Source of the DNA: Pseudomonadota bacterium
GTDB taxonomy: Bacteria > Myxococcota_A > Polyangia > Haliangiales > Haliangiaceae
Assembly: GCA_022360315.1 (NCBI GenBank)
Contig: JAKSDA010000389.1
Coordinates: 1 to 64,000, forward strand
Direction: 5' to 3'
Length of the DNA stretch: 64,000 bases
Part shown: piece after piece, positions 46,601 to 53,642 of the stretch
Layout of the letters: each line of letters begins with the position of its first letter
Position numbering within the stretch: position 1 is the stretch's first letter
Notes under the pieces: model-generated
What the model was told of the DNA's origin: nothing
The model's database searches: none
What the model saw: the letters and a program-made list of their open reading frames with translations, nothing else
Position numbers and translations under genes: made by a program

Positions 46601-47546
46601 TCTGCGCGCCGGGCTGGCCTTTGCCGGTGCCAATGAGGAACACGCCACCCTGGAAGACGGATTGATCACTGCGCTGGAAGCTGCACTGCTCGATCTGGAT
46701 GGCACCGAACTGGTGGTCTTGTCGGGATGTGAAACCGGCATCGGCGACGTGGTTGCAGGCGAAACCGTATATGGTCTCCGCCAGGCGTTTTTTCTGGCCG
46801 GTGCAGAAACTCTGCTGTTGAGCTTGTGGCGAGTGGACGACGACGCCACCCAGCAGCTGATGAGTCGCTACTACCGGCGTCTGATGCTAGGAGAGAGTCG
46901 AATCCAGGCGTTGCGCAACACCCAGATTGCCCTTTTGCGCGAGCCTGGAGAGATTCATCCCCAGTACTGGGCTTCCTTTGTCCTAGCTGGAAAGCCAGAC
47001 ACGCTGGCCAGCGGCTGGCCGACCCAGGTGCCGCGCGTGCCGAGTGCGCAAAGCCTGCCGAAACGGACCAATGGCTCGAATGGCTGCGCGTGCCAGGCCG
47101 GCAGCGGAGGGCCCGAGACCGGCACTGCCGGGGCGCTCTTGCTGGCGTTTTTGTGGTCGATCCGGCGGCCCCGGGCCCTCGTACTCCGCGCTATCGCGAC
47201 GGTCTGGTTGGCCGGGGTTCTGTCTGGCTGTGTCGCCCAGCTGCAGGTGGTAACTGTGGGGGAGCGGCACGGAACCATGCGGTTTCGCGGGGCCGTGCCC
47301 TATGCCGAGGTCCAGCTGGGCGTCGCCATTGCGAATCACTGTAAAGGACCCTATGTCCTCCTCGCCATGCGTGAAGCTCACACCGATGTGGCCAGGCCCT
47401 CGGGCATCAGATCGCTCTACATCAGTATTGCGAGTCGTCTTTCCAACTCGACCTCCTTTGCGGTTCTGTTCGGCGCCTCCGAAAAGGGCGATCTGGCCCT
47501 GGATGCCTCGAAGACCTACGTGGTCGATTTTGTATGTACGGGCTAG
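43635..47546 (+). CDS. TPR-CHAT caspase-like protein with internal MYXO-CTERM-like segment and C-terminal lipoprotein domain
   Basis: A 1303-residue protein. Signal with lipobox LGLAGC (Cys30), then TPR helices over about 100-650. The CHAT domain (about 830-1135) has the expected His-Cys pair: HIATHGFF (His962) and LSGCETGIGD (Cys1032), so a caspase-like protease is likely. Next comes a MYXO-CTERM-like stretch: GCAC (Cys1151, Cys1153), hydrophobic GALLLAFLWS, then RRPRA. Such signals normally end a protein. Here the frame continues through AIATVWLAGVLSGC (Cys1199), a second lipoprotein signal, and a 105-residue domain of unknown type. An internal TTG at 47151 could start that part separately. 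The ATG at 43635 lies 1 nt after the barrel gene. Confidence 0.85.
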   Translation: MSEKHIYWRGCVLCRVTLVMVAASLGLAGCGGVHHARPLSRQDRAALASRLDRDAEVLLRRCRYEEPVRLLFRARMLRSRAGAPGAGSTTGPDRPVTSGRRDPRVHAVLTHAARRVARQQGVRSPAYRTCQLSLARLYSERGQLERAATLYRDVLRKQRGPARLSPIATADIHRDLARVEQRMGNHGNAERLVERALAAYRAVHRGARPAVAPGPARDRAVPSRPRRGLYSQRIHDTLAELGHLSMQRGDHAKALDWYRRILVEFGYGDSVEARRDAGQQGKRAAGWPRTLLQMRAAWRAERNARAVAYGGLGHLMIVRGARVQAEMLLQHALALCREDQLPCGPDILYRLGLTHLLARQYGKAESLFFRAVRAHELMYGADDLRVADDLVGLARAYLARRSLSRSEAQLARALPIYQTHLADSHPRLAEAYAVQAALRRARGAHDEAIGLAERALRSLLGRSGPARNLALHVLADLAELYAERGDRTGVARLLARAGAVARHAGLVQTPQLIDAVDRLADVAARLGYNQQATVLWGVCLELLARELSSAFAILSTPYASSRFAQARRVATRIVSFSLSRAKGDPGAASLAMAAVATLKGRRTESLIRAIRSLRTRAADSRARWGYQIGATLRAADPTFDPAGRLLRDVSRTVTELSRYAYAGGAKTSLLERRIRDARARFAHLEGRIVLHTIDPKLDSSMGRGARLLVLASHMINEGSARSAAAAVQASHMQGRLRPGQALIELVRYEPYDFDSRRVGPPRYAAYVLRSSGGTQAIDLAPASALEPVVQRFRTAIERRWADFGQIARRLDQAVMQPIRSALGDDRMVYLSADGALELIPFAALRDENGRYLVEHYWFVRVNSGRDIIAGWARNRAREAALVIGGPSYGELDPPLEGTPAFRTNRGARSFAELRFDRLPASVTEARRIAAMVPEAVMWLGPQATEMALKSVQGPKILHIATHGFFLHSGDQRFAGRDNEHRSLLPIDPLLRAGLAFAGANEEHATLEDGLITALEAALLDLDGTELVVLSGCETGIGDVVAGETVYGLRQAFFLAGAETLLLSLWRVDDDATQQLMSRYYRRLMLGESRIQALRNTQIALLREPGEIHPQYWASFVLAGKPDTLASGWPTQVPRVPSAQSLPKRTNGSNGCACQAGSGGPETGTAGALLLAFLWSIRRPRALVLRAIATVWLAGVLSGCVAQLQVVTVGERHGTMRFRGAVPYAEVQLGVAIANHCKGPYVLLAMREAHTDVARPSGIRSLYISIASRLSNSTSFAVLFGASEKGDLALDASKTYVVDFVCTG

Positions 47547-47551
47547 AGCGA

Positions 47552-47565
47552 GGGGCCAGAGCCCC
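47552..47565. terminator. Short hairpin between convergent CHAT and TSP3 genes
   Basis: GGGGC (47552-47556), loop CAGA with its flanking C, GCCCC (47561-47565), a few bases after the CHAT stop. Short and without a T tract; it may help end both transcripts. Confidence 0.3.
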
Positions 47566-47596
47566 CTGAACAGGGCCCACTGGTTGTCGAATGCGC

Positions 47597-48490
47597 CTAC
47601 TTGTCGTCTCGATCGGTCGGATAGACCAGCTCGATGTGCAGCCGTCGCTGTGGCGGTTGGGGATCGAAGGCAATTTTTAGCCGGGGCAGGTGCTTGGCCA
47701 GTTGCGCGGCGAGGGTATGTGCACGCTGGTCGGCCACGGCCAGGCCGTCCTTGCCAGCACGGCGACGGCTAATCGCAACCACGATGCGAACCCGCTCGGC
47801 CCGCACAGCCTCCAGGGCCGATGCCGCTACAGCCACGGCTTTGCGTCCGCGCGTGGCCAGCTGCCCGGTCGAGCGAAATACCCGACCACGGGTGAATACA
47901 ACCCGGCCGCCCGTTATGGTCACCAGGGACTCGCCCCGGTCGGGACACCCATCGTTATCGTCGACTCCGTTCCAGATCTCGATGCCCTCGACGCATTGAT
48001 CGCCGGGATCGGGGATGCCGTCGCCGTCGCTGTCGGGCGCTCTACAGCCGGCAAAGTCGACATGCCCGATCGTCTGCGGGCAGCGATCGACCCGGTCGAC
48101 CACACTGTCGCCGTCACCGTCGGTGTCTGGACAGCCGTTGTTGCCGTCCGGGCCCGGCGCGTCAGCACAGTCATCGACCCGATCGAGAATGCCGTCGCCA
48201 TCGCGATCGCTCGGCGGGCAGCCGTCCGGGGCCAGGCCGGCGCGATCGATGCACCGATCGTCGGAATCGACAATGCCGTCGCCGTCGCGGTCGTCGTGCG
48301 GCTCGACCCCCGGGCGATCGGGCTGGCCACTCTGAACCCAGCTCGCGGCCAGAAGCATCGCGATGGCCAGTGCCGGAGCTATGGCGATGGATCGCGGCGA
48401 TACAACCTGGCGTAGTACTCCTGCACCATGCGATCGGATGAAAAACGCCACTGCGACATGGCGATGCTCTCTTTCATCATGGCTACCCAC
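47597..48490 (-). CDS. TSP3-repeat protein with degenerate OmpA-like C-terminus
   Basis: About 297 residues. After a hydrophobic N-terminal segment (IAIAPALAIAMLLAASW) come four or five thrombospondin type 3 calcium repeats (DRDGDGIVDSDDRC, DRDGDGILDRVDDC, DGDGIPDPGDQC). The C-terminal 110 residues follow OmpA-like order (VFTRGRVFRSTGQLATRG, then LAVADQRAHTLAAQLAKHL), but the peptidoglycan-binding NGHTD-type motif is absent. The likely start lies inside the glgP end (ATG 48490 or GTG 48451; about 70-110 nt overlap); an ATG at 48358 would avoid the overlap but leave a poor signal. Probably a periplasmic or outer-membrane surface protein. Confidence 0.7.
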   Translation of the reverse strand: MGSHDEREHRHVAVAFFIRSHGAGVLRQVVSPRSIAIAPALAIAMLLAASWVQSGQPDRPGVEPHDDRDGDGIVDSDDRCIDRAGLAPDGCPPSDRDGDGILDRVDDCADAPGPDGNNGCPDTDGDGDSVVDRVDRCPQTIGHVDFAGCRAPDSDGDGIPDPGDQCVEGIEIWNGVDDNDGCPDRGESLVTITGGRVVFTRGRVFRSTGQLATRGRKAVAVAASALEAVRAERVRIVVAISRRRAGKDGLAVADQRAHTLAAQLAKHLPRLKIAFDPQPPQRRLHIELVYPTDRDDK

Positions 48491-50028
48491 CGGCTGCGGT
48501 GGTCTTGATACCGCGGTATGACCTCATCTGCAAATACTCGGTACAAAACCTCGCGATCACGCCGATCGATGGCCGCCTCGCCGGCCTCGGCGTCGCTCGG
48601 ATCCGGCATCCCGATCTGCCAGCCGGTCTCACCGTGACGGCAACCCTCGGGCCACCAACCGTCGGCAATGCTCACGTTGAGCACACCGTTCATGGCCGCC
48701 TTCATACCCGAGGTGCCAGACGCTTCCTTGGGTCGGCGCGGCGTGTTCAGCCACACGTCACATCCCCGGGTGAGCAGGGCGCCCAGGGCCATATCGTAGT
48801 TTTCCAGAAACACGATGTTCTCGGGCCAGCGCCGGGATGCCTCGACCAGCCGCCGAACCAACGCCTTGCCGCTGAAATCGTGCGGATGAGCCTTGCCTGC
48901 ATAGACCAGTTGCACGCCGTGCTCGAAAAATACCGATTCCATCTGGTTCTCGTCCTCCAGAACCAGATTGGCCCGCTTGTAGACCGCAGCGCGCCGCGCA
49001 AAACCGATCAGAAGATCGTCGATACGGAGTTCGACACCGGTCCGGCGGGCGATCTCGGCGCATAATTCGGCCTTGAGCTTCTGGTGGACCAGCCACAGCT
49101 CGGCGTTCTGCGCCTCTTCGTCCTTGTCCTGCACCACAGAGGCCCGAATCCGCGGATCCTGCCAGGTCGGTGCGTGTACTCCGTTGGTGATCGCAATGAT
49201 CGGCGCCCCACCGCTCACATGCTGCCACATGCCCCGCGCAGTCTCGCCGTGCAGCTCGGCCACCGCATTGGCTCGGCGCGATATGCGCAGACCGGTCTCG
49301 GTCATGGAAAACGGCGAACCGCCCAGCTCGCCGAGCTCATCGCTGGAAAATCCCAGGTCTGCACTCATCCGACGCATTGCTGCCCAATCATGGACCTCGT
49401 TGCCGGCCGGGACCGGGGTATGAGTGGTGAATACGATGTGTTCCTTGACATCGGCCAGAGCGTCGGAAAATGACAGGCCTTTTTCGCAGCGCTGGCGGAC
49501 CAACTCGAGGCCGGCGAATACGGCGTGGCCCTCGTTGAAGTGGTATACATCGATAGTGTGGCCGAGCGCTTGCAGTAGGCGAACCCCGCCAACCCCCAGG
49601 ACAATCTCCTGGGCCAGCCGGTCATCCTCGCCACCGCCGTAGAGCCGGCGAGTGATCCAGCGATCGGCTTCTCGCTCCGGCTCGATCAAATACAGAGTTG
49701 CCGACGTGTAGCGTTCGACCCGATGGGCAATACACGCGATGGGTTTTCCGGCCACGGTGACTTCAAGCGAGACATCGAGTGTGGAAATGCTGTCGCGCGG
49801 AGTTGGCGGGTAGGCATCTTCGGGATTGCCGGCATTGTCGATGAGCTGTTTGGTATAGCCCTGGTCCCAAAACAAACCGAGCCCGATCGCTGGCATACGC
49901 AGGTCACCGATCGACTTCATGTAATCACCGGCGAGTACACCCAGGCCGCCCGAGTAAATCGTAAACTCGGCAGCAAGGCCATACTCCATACAAAAGTACG
50001 CTACCCTGAGAGGAGAGAATGCTGACAT
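48379..50028 (-). CDS. glgP: Alpha-glucan phosphorylase (GT35, short type)
   Basis: A 549-residue phosphorylase that releases glucose-1-phosphate from glycogen or related glucans. The sequence follows the short bacterial type: VAYFCMEYGLA at the start, YSGGLGVLAGDYMKS, VYHFNEGHAVF, then the PLP-binding region PKEASGTSGMKAAMNG with the cofactor Lys. The first codon could be GTG at 50031 or ATG at 50028; GAGG 8 nt upstream favours the ATG. Downstream it overlaps the TSP3 gene. No other glycogen gene is in view. Confidence 0.94.
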   Translation of the reverse strand: MSAFSPLRVAYFCMEYGLAAEFTIYSGGLGVLAGDYMKSIGDLRMPAIGLGLFWDQGYTKQLIDNAGNPEDAYPPTPRDSISTLDVSLEVTVAGKPIACIAHRVERYTSATLYLIEPEREADRWITRRLYGGGEDDRLAQEIVLGVGGVRLLQALGHTIDVYHFNEGHAVFAGLELVRQRCEKGLSFSDALADVKEHIVFTTHTPVPAGNEVHDWAAMRRMSADLGFSSDELGELGGSPFSMTETGLRISRRANAVAELHGETARGMWQHVSGGAPIIAITNGVHAPTWQDPRIRASVVQDKDEEAQNAELWLVHQKLKAELCAEIARRTGVELRIDDLLIGFARRAAVYKRANLVLEDENQMESVFFEHGVQLVYAGKAHPHDFSGKALVRRLVEASRRWPENIVFLENYDMALGALLTRGCDVWLNTPRRPKEASGTSGMKAAMNGVLNVSIADGWWPEGCRHGETGWQIGMPDPSDAEAGEAAIDRRDREVLYRVFADEVIPRYQDHRSRWVAMMKESIAMSQWRFSSDRMVQEYYARLYRRDPSP

Positions 50029-50093
50029 CACTGGTACCTCGTGGCAGCATTATGCCCATACTCGCCAATTAGAGCACAACCGATCAACGTGCT

Positions 50094-50118
50094 CGATCGA
50101 GGCCCGATGCCTCGATCG
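50094..50118. terminator. 10-bp hairpin after the LVIVD gene
   Basis: CGATCGAGGC (50094-50103), loop CCGAT, GCCTCGATCG (50109-50118), about 100 nt past the LVIVD stop and 65 nt before the glgP start on the same strand. Perfect pairing; no T tract. Could be a terminator or a glgP control site. Confidence 0.4.
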
Positions 50119-50217
50119 CCGTCGATAACCCCTGATCGGTCGGCGCTGTCGCGCTTTGCAACGCGTGTCTGTTGCGAAAAACAACGAAGAAACAGCGAAT
50201 CGCCAATAAGCCCCGAT

Positions 50218-51735
50218 TCAATCGAGTGACAGGACCAACAAGCCGCGCTGTGTGTCGGCGACATAAATCGTGTTGCTCTCGGGATCGAAATCCACCCCGA
50301 TCGCGCCCTCGAAAAAACTGTGACCATGCCTGGGCCCGAATCCCGGCCAAGTATGATAATGGCCAGCCAGGGTTGGATTGGCCGGATCACTGATATCCAA
50401 GATCCGCAGTCCATCTTGATAATAGGTCACGAAGGCCCGGTCGCCGTGGGCCATGATGTTGTGTACCGACACTTCCGGTCGGGTCTGGTAGCCTGCCACG
50501 GTGGACAGGAATTCCGGGCTCTCCGGGGCGACGTCGACGATGCGTACGTGGGCACCGTACTGTTCGTCGCCGTGCACCGACAGGGTCCGCCCGCTCACCC
50601 GGGTGACCCAATTCGAGTGGCTGGTATTCTGTCCATAATCACGATACCGACCAACCTCGGTCGGATTGGCGGGATCATCGCGTGTGTCGACGATGATCAT
50701 GCCGAGGTTCCAGTAGTTGAGATAGGCGCGGCCGTCTTCGACGTAGAGGTCGTGCAAATAGCCGCCTGCGGCCGGACGTCTCGATAAGGGATGCGGAGCC
50801 GAGTTCATACCGAGCGGAGCGGTCGCGCGGCTGGCTATTCGATCGGTGGCGAGAAAGCTGCCGAGCGGGGTTGGAGCGGCCGGATTGGCGATGTTGTAGA
50901 TGCGCAGACTGTTGTCGAAGTTGTAGGCCAAGTAGGCCCGGTCGCCCTCGACAAAGAGCGTGTGTACCGACGGAAAACTCTCCGGCGCTGCGCTTTTGGG
51001 GGGAAAACTGGTCACGTTTCGCGGTGCGTCCGGGTCGCTCACATCCAGCACCACCACACCGGCCAGACTGGACGCCATGAGGGCGTATACCGTGCCGTCC
51101 GCCCTCTCGACCACCTTGACATCGTTGTAGATCTCGCCACGTCGGTCGACTGGATAGTGGCCGCGTTGGGTGGGCCGATCGGGCCGGGTTAGATCGACAA
51201 TGCGCAGTCCGTCGTCATAGCGGGCGAGATAGGCCATGTTTTTGTGCACCCTGACATTGACCGTGATGCCGCTCTCTGTCCATTGGCCGTACTCGGCGAT
51301 GAGTGTCACATTGGCGGCCACCGTTTCGTCGAGCGGCTCGACTTTGTGTCCGACCACCTCGGCCGTGAAACACTCCTCGCCATTGCAGTTCTCGTAGGTG
51401 CCGTTCACCGCGCCGTTCTCATCCAGCTGATCCAGGCGCAGAATACGGCGAGACAGGGGATCGTCGGAATCGGCGGGGCTCAGCTCGACCAGCAGATGGT
51501 CTTTGTCGACCACGACCTGTTTGGCTGTCTCGCCAAATAGGTGGCCTCTGTACGAGCCGCCATTTCGCTCCAGGCGCAGCGCCGCAGCAAAGCGGCTGGC
51601 CGGGTCGAACGCGATGTCCAGGTGCCAGACCCCGGTGAGGTCGAAAGCGGCGTCGCAGTTGTCGCATTGCCCGGACGAGTCGCTATTACACGCGAGGGAG
51701 AGACAGCAAAAGAGCGTATAGGCGATTCGTTTCAT
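50218..51735 (-). CDS. LVIVD-repeat beta-propeller lipoprotein
   Basis: A 505-residue exported protein. Signal MKRIAYTLFCCLSLAC with lipobox (Cys16). After a beta-rich N-domain come LVIVD repeats (DDGLRIVDLTRPDRPTQRGH, AGVVVLDVSDPDAPRNV, SLRIYNIANPAAPTPLGS, GMIIVDTRDDPANPTEVG, GLRILDISDPANPTLAGH), expected to form a propeller on the cell surface. Between two repeats the regular spacing is broken by about 25 extra residues (about 298-323, RIASRATAPLGMNSAP), encoded by the dispersed element. The reading frame is kept. Start at ATG 51735; the frame runs further upstream without a signal. Confidence 0.85.
   Translation of the reverse strand: MKRIAYTLFCCLSLACNSDSSGQCDNCDAAFDLTGVWHLDIAFDPASRFAAALRLERNGGSYRGHLFGETAKQVVVDKDHLLVELSPADSDDPLSRRILRLDQLDENGAVNGTYENCNGEECFTAEVVGHKVEPLDETVAANVTLIAEYGQWTESGITVNVRVHKNMAYLARYDDGLRIVDLTRPDRPTQRGHYPVDRRGEIYNDVKVVERADGTVYALMASSLAGVVVLDVSDPDAPRNVTSFPPKSAAPESFPSVHTLFVEGDRAYLAYNFDNSLRIYNIANPAAPTPLGSFLATDRIASRATAPLGMNSAPHPLSRRPAAGGYLHDLYVEDGRAYLNYWNLGMIIVDTRDDPANPTEVGRYRDYGQNTSHSNWVTRVSGRTLSVHGDEQYGAHVRIVDVAPESPEFLSTVAGYQTRPEVSVHNIMAHGDRAFVTYYQDGLRILDISDPANPTLAGHYHTWPGFGPRHGHSFFEGAIGVDFDPESNTIYVADTQRGLLVLSLD
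50769..50844. repeat. Dispersed ~76-bp element, copy B, inside the LVIVD gene
   Basis: CGGCCGGACGTC at the left end and GGCTATTCGATC at the right, as in copy A at 4472-4562 (same orientation on the plus strand). It sits in frame in a minus-strand gene, where it adds about 25 residues between two LVIVD repeats. The peptide DRIASRATAPLGMNSAP parallels DRITGRPAAPLRMNSAP of copy A. Confidence 0.8.
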
Positions 51736-51920
51736 ACTGTGTTTAACCGTATCGAGCCGGTCGCCAAAACGCCGCAACGAACTGCTCACAATGACTGGCC
51801 CGTCGGGCAATACGCAGCGATCGGGTGAGATCGTATCTGGATCGCCAATCGGAGTGACTCGGATCGGCACTGCTGAGAATTTGGCAAGTCGGTCGATTGA
51901 CGCTACTCTGGAAAGAGGAT

Positions 51921-53642
51921 ATGCGACGATTGGCGCTGTTTGTAGGCTGCTATGCGCTGGGTGTTTCCATCCTGTCTGACCCACCCGAGGCCACGGCTCA
52001 GTCCAGGCACGACAAGGTGCCGACCCGCGAGGCTGCAATCCCGGTCGGTCTGCCGGAGGTCCCGGCAGGCAATGCCGGGCAACGTTCTCGCCGAGCGCAG
52101 CAGCCAGGCGGCCGGCGGTTCGCCCGGCCGCAACGTCCGCGCAGGATTTCGCCGCTCGGCCGAGACCCCCGGCGGCCGATACTCGAGAATGAACTCGACC
52201 GCGCGATCGGCAAGATCTGGCGGAGACGCGACTTACGTGCGGGTATCACTGCAATCTATGTCGTCGATGCCGAGACCGGTCAAGAGCTCTATGCAGTACA
52301 CGAAGACGAGCCGCTCAATCCGGCCTCCAATGTCAAACTGGTCTCCACGGCCACTGCCCTCCACATCCTGGGTCCCGACTGGCGTTACACGACCCGACTC
52401 CTCGGTCCCGCGCCCGCGCCCGACGGCGCGGTGATTGGCGACGTCTATCTCATTGGCAGCCATGATCCCACTCTGCGGGCGGACGGCCTGCGAAGCCTGG
52501 CCCAAGCTGTCAAGGACAGCGGTGTCACCCGCATCGACGGCGATATCTATGTTGGCCGGCAGCGCTGGCGCGAAAGCGTGGCCGCCTCGCGGGTCACCAT
52601 CCGGGTTCAGGGCACCGAGCCAGGCCAGCCGCCCCACGTGACTGTGCTGCCCGAAACCGAGTTTGTCCGGGTCCGACTCACTGCCACAACCGCGCCGCGA
52701 AAGACCGGGTCGCCACGCCGGCCGCATATCGCGCTGGAGCTCTATCGGATCGACGACGAGCTCGGCGGCGACTATTACGAGGTCGAGGTCAGCGGTGCCA
52801 TTGTCCCGGGACGGCACATCACGTTGGGCCGCTCGCTCGCCCGCGGTTGCCAGTTCTCGGCCCATATAGTCCGCCAGGCACTGGTCGATGTGGGGGTGAG
52901 CGTGACTGGTACTGTGCGACGAGCGGCATTGTCCGAGTATGTGGCCGCGACCCGGAGCTACTTGCCGGTCGAATTGGCCCGCCACGAATCCAGGCCCATG
53001 CGCGACATTGTGGCAGCGATCAACAAGCACAGTATCAATCGACTCGCCGACCGGGTCATCATGACGGCCGGAGCCATGCACTACGGCGGCAGGCCGACCA
53101 TGAAAAAAGCAATTCGGGCGATGCGGGACTGGCTGCGGGATGTGGCCGGAATCGATCCCGGTACGGTCGTGCTCGATACCGGTTCGGGACTGTCCTACAA
53201 CACCGAACTCGCCGCCCGCCACATCGTCGCGATCTTGCGCAGAGCTGGCGGCTACACAGGCCGGGGCTCACCGGCTCCAGACGATGCCGGGGCAGCCAAG
53301 ACCCGTGCACTGGAACAAGCATTTGTCCGTTCTCTGGCCGTGGCTGGCGTCGACGGCACGCTCCGGCGCAGGTTTCGAGGCAGCAAGGCGCGCGGCAGCG
53401 TCATCGGCAAGACCGGAACCCTGAGCCGCGTCGTCGCGCTGTCGGGCATCGTGGCCCACGGCCGGGACAATGCTCTGGCGTTTGCCATCGTTTCCAACGG
53501 ACACAGGCGGAGGTGGCGATACCGGGTACGCAAAAATCACGAGGCCATCGTCGAGGCCATGTACCGCTATTTGCGCACCCGCCTGGCCCAGCACGATGAG
53601 CGAGAATCGCTCACTCCGGCGGCAGCCGACGGCGGCCGGTGA
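51921..53642 (+). CDS. dacB: PBP4-type D-alanyl-D-alanine carboxypeptidase/endopeptidase
   Basis: A 573-residue exported peptidase S13 enzyme that trims peptidoglycan peptides in the periplasm. Signal peptide at the N-terminus (LALFVGCYALGVSIL). Motifs: PASNVKL (Ser-x-x-Lys, nucleophile), KHSINRLAD (Ser-x-Asn) and GKTGTL (Lys-Thr-Gly), with the extra domain between the first two. Residues about 44-69, a basic Pro/Gln/Gly-rich stretch between signal and catalytic domain, are encoded by the third copy of the dispersed element. ATG at 51921 has AGAGG 5 nt upstream; a TTG at 51897 is less likely. The last 32 bp overlap the hsdS gene on the opposite strand. Confidence 0.92.
   Translation: MRRLALFVGCYALGVSILSDPPEATAQSRHDKVPTREAAIPVGLPEVPAGNAGQRSRRAQQPGGRRFARPQRPRRISPLGRDPRRPILENELDRAIGKIWRRRDLRAGITAIYVVDAETGQELYAVHEDEPLNPASNVKLVSTATALHILGPDWRYTTRLLGPAPAPDGAVIGDVYLIGSHDPTLRADGLRSLAQAVKDSGVTRIDGDIYVGRQRWRESVAASRVTIRVQGTEPGQPPHVTVLPETEFVRVRLTATTAPRKTGSPRRPHIALELYRIDDELGGDYYEVEVSGAIVPGRHITLGRSLARGCQFSAHIVRQALVDVGVSVTGTVRRAALSEYVAATRSYLPVELARHESRPMRDIVAAINKHSINRLADRVIMTAGAMHYGGRPTMKKAIRAMRDWLRDVAGIDPGTVVLDTGSGLSYNTELAARHIVAILRRAGGYTGRGSPAPDDAGAAKTRALEQAFVRSLAVAGVDGTLRRRFRGSKARGSVIGKTGTLSRVVALSGIVAHGRDNALAFAIVSNGHRRRWRYRVRKNHEAIVEAMYRYLRTRLAQHDERESLTPAAADGGR
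52051..52126. repeat. Dispersed ~76-bp element, diverged copy C, inside dacB
   Basis: GCCGGAGGTCCCGGCA at the left end, then AATGCCGGGC, ACGTTCTCG, GAGCGCAGCAGCC and GGCGGCCGG in the same order as copy A (GCCGGACGTCCCG, AATGCGGAGC, AGTTCATTCG, GAGCGGAGCAGCC, GGCGGCCGG). Roughly two thirds identical by eye. It lies in frame in a plus-strand gene, in a segment the enzyme family does not need. Confidence 0.6.
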
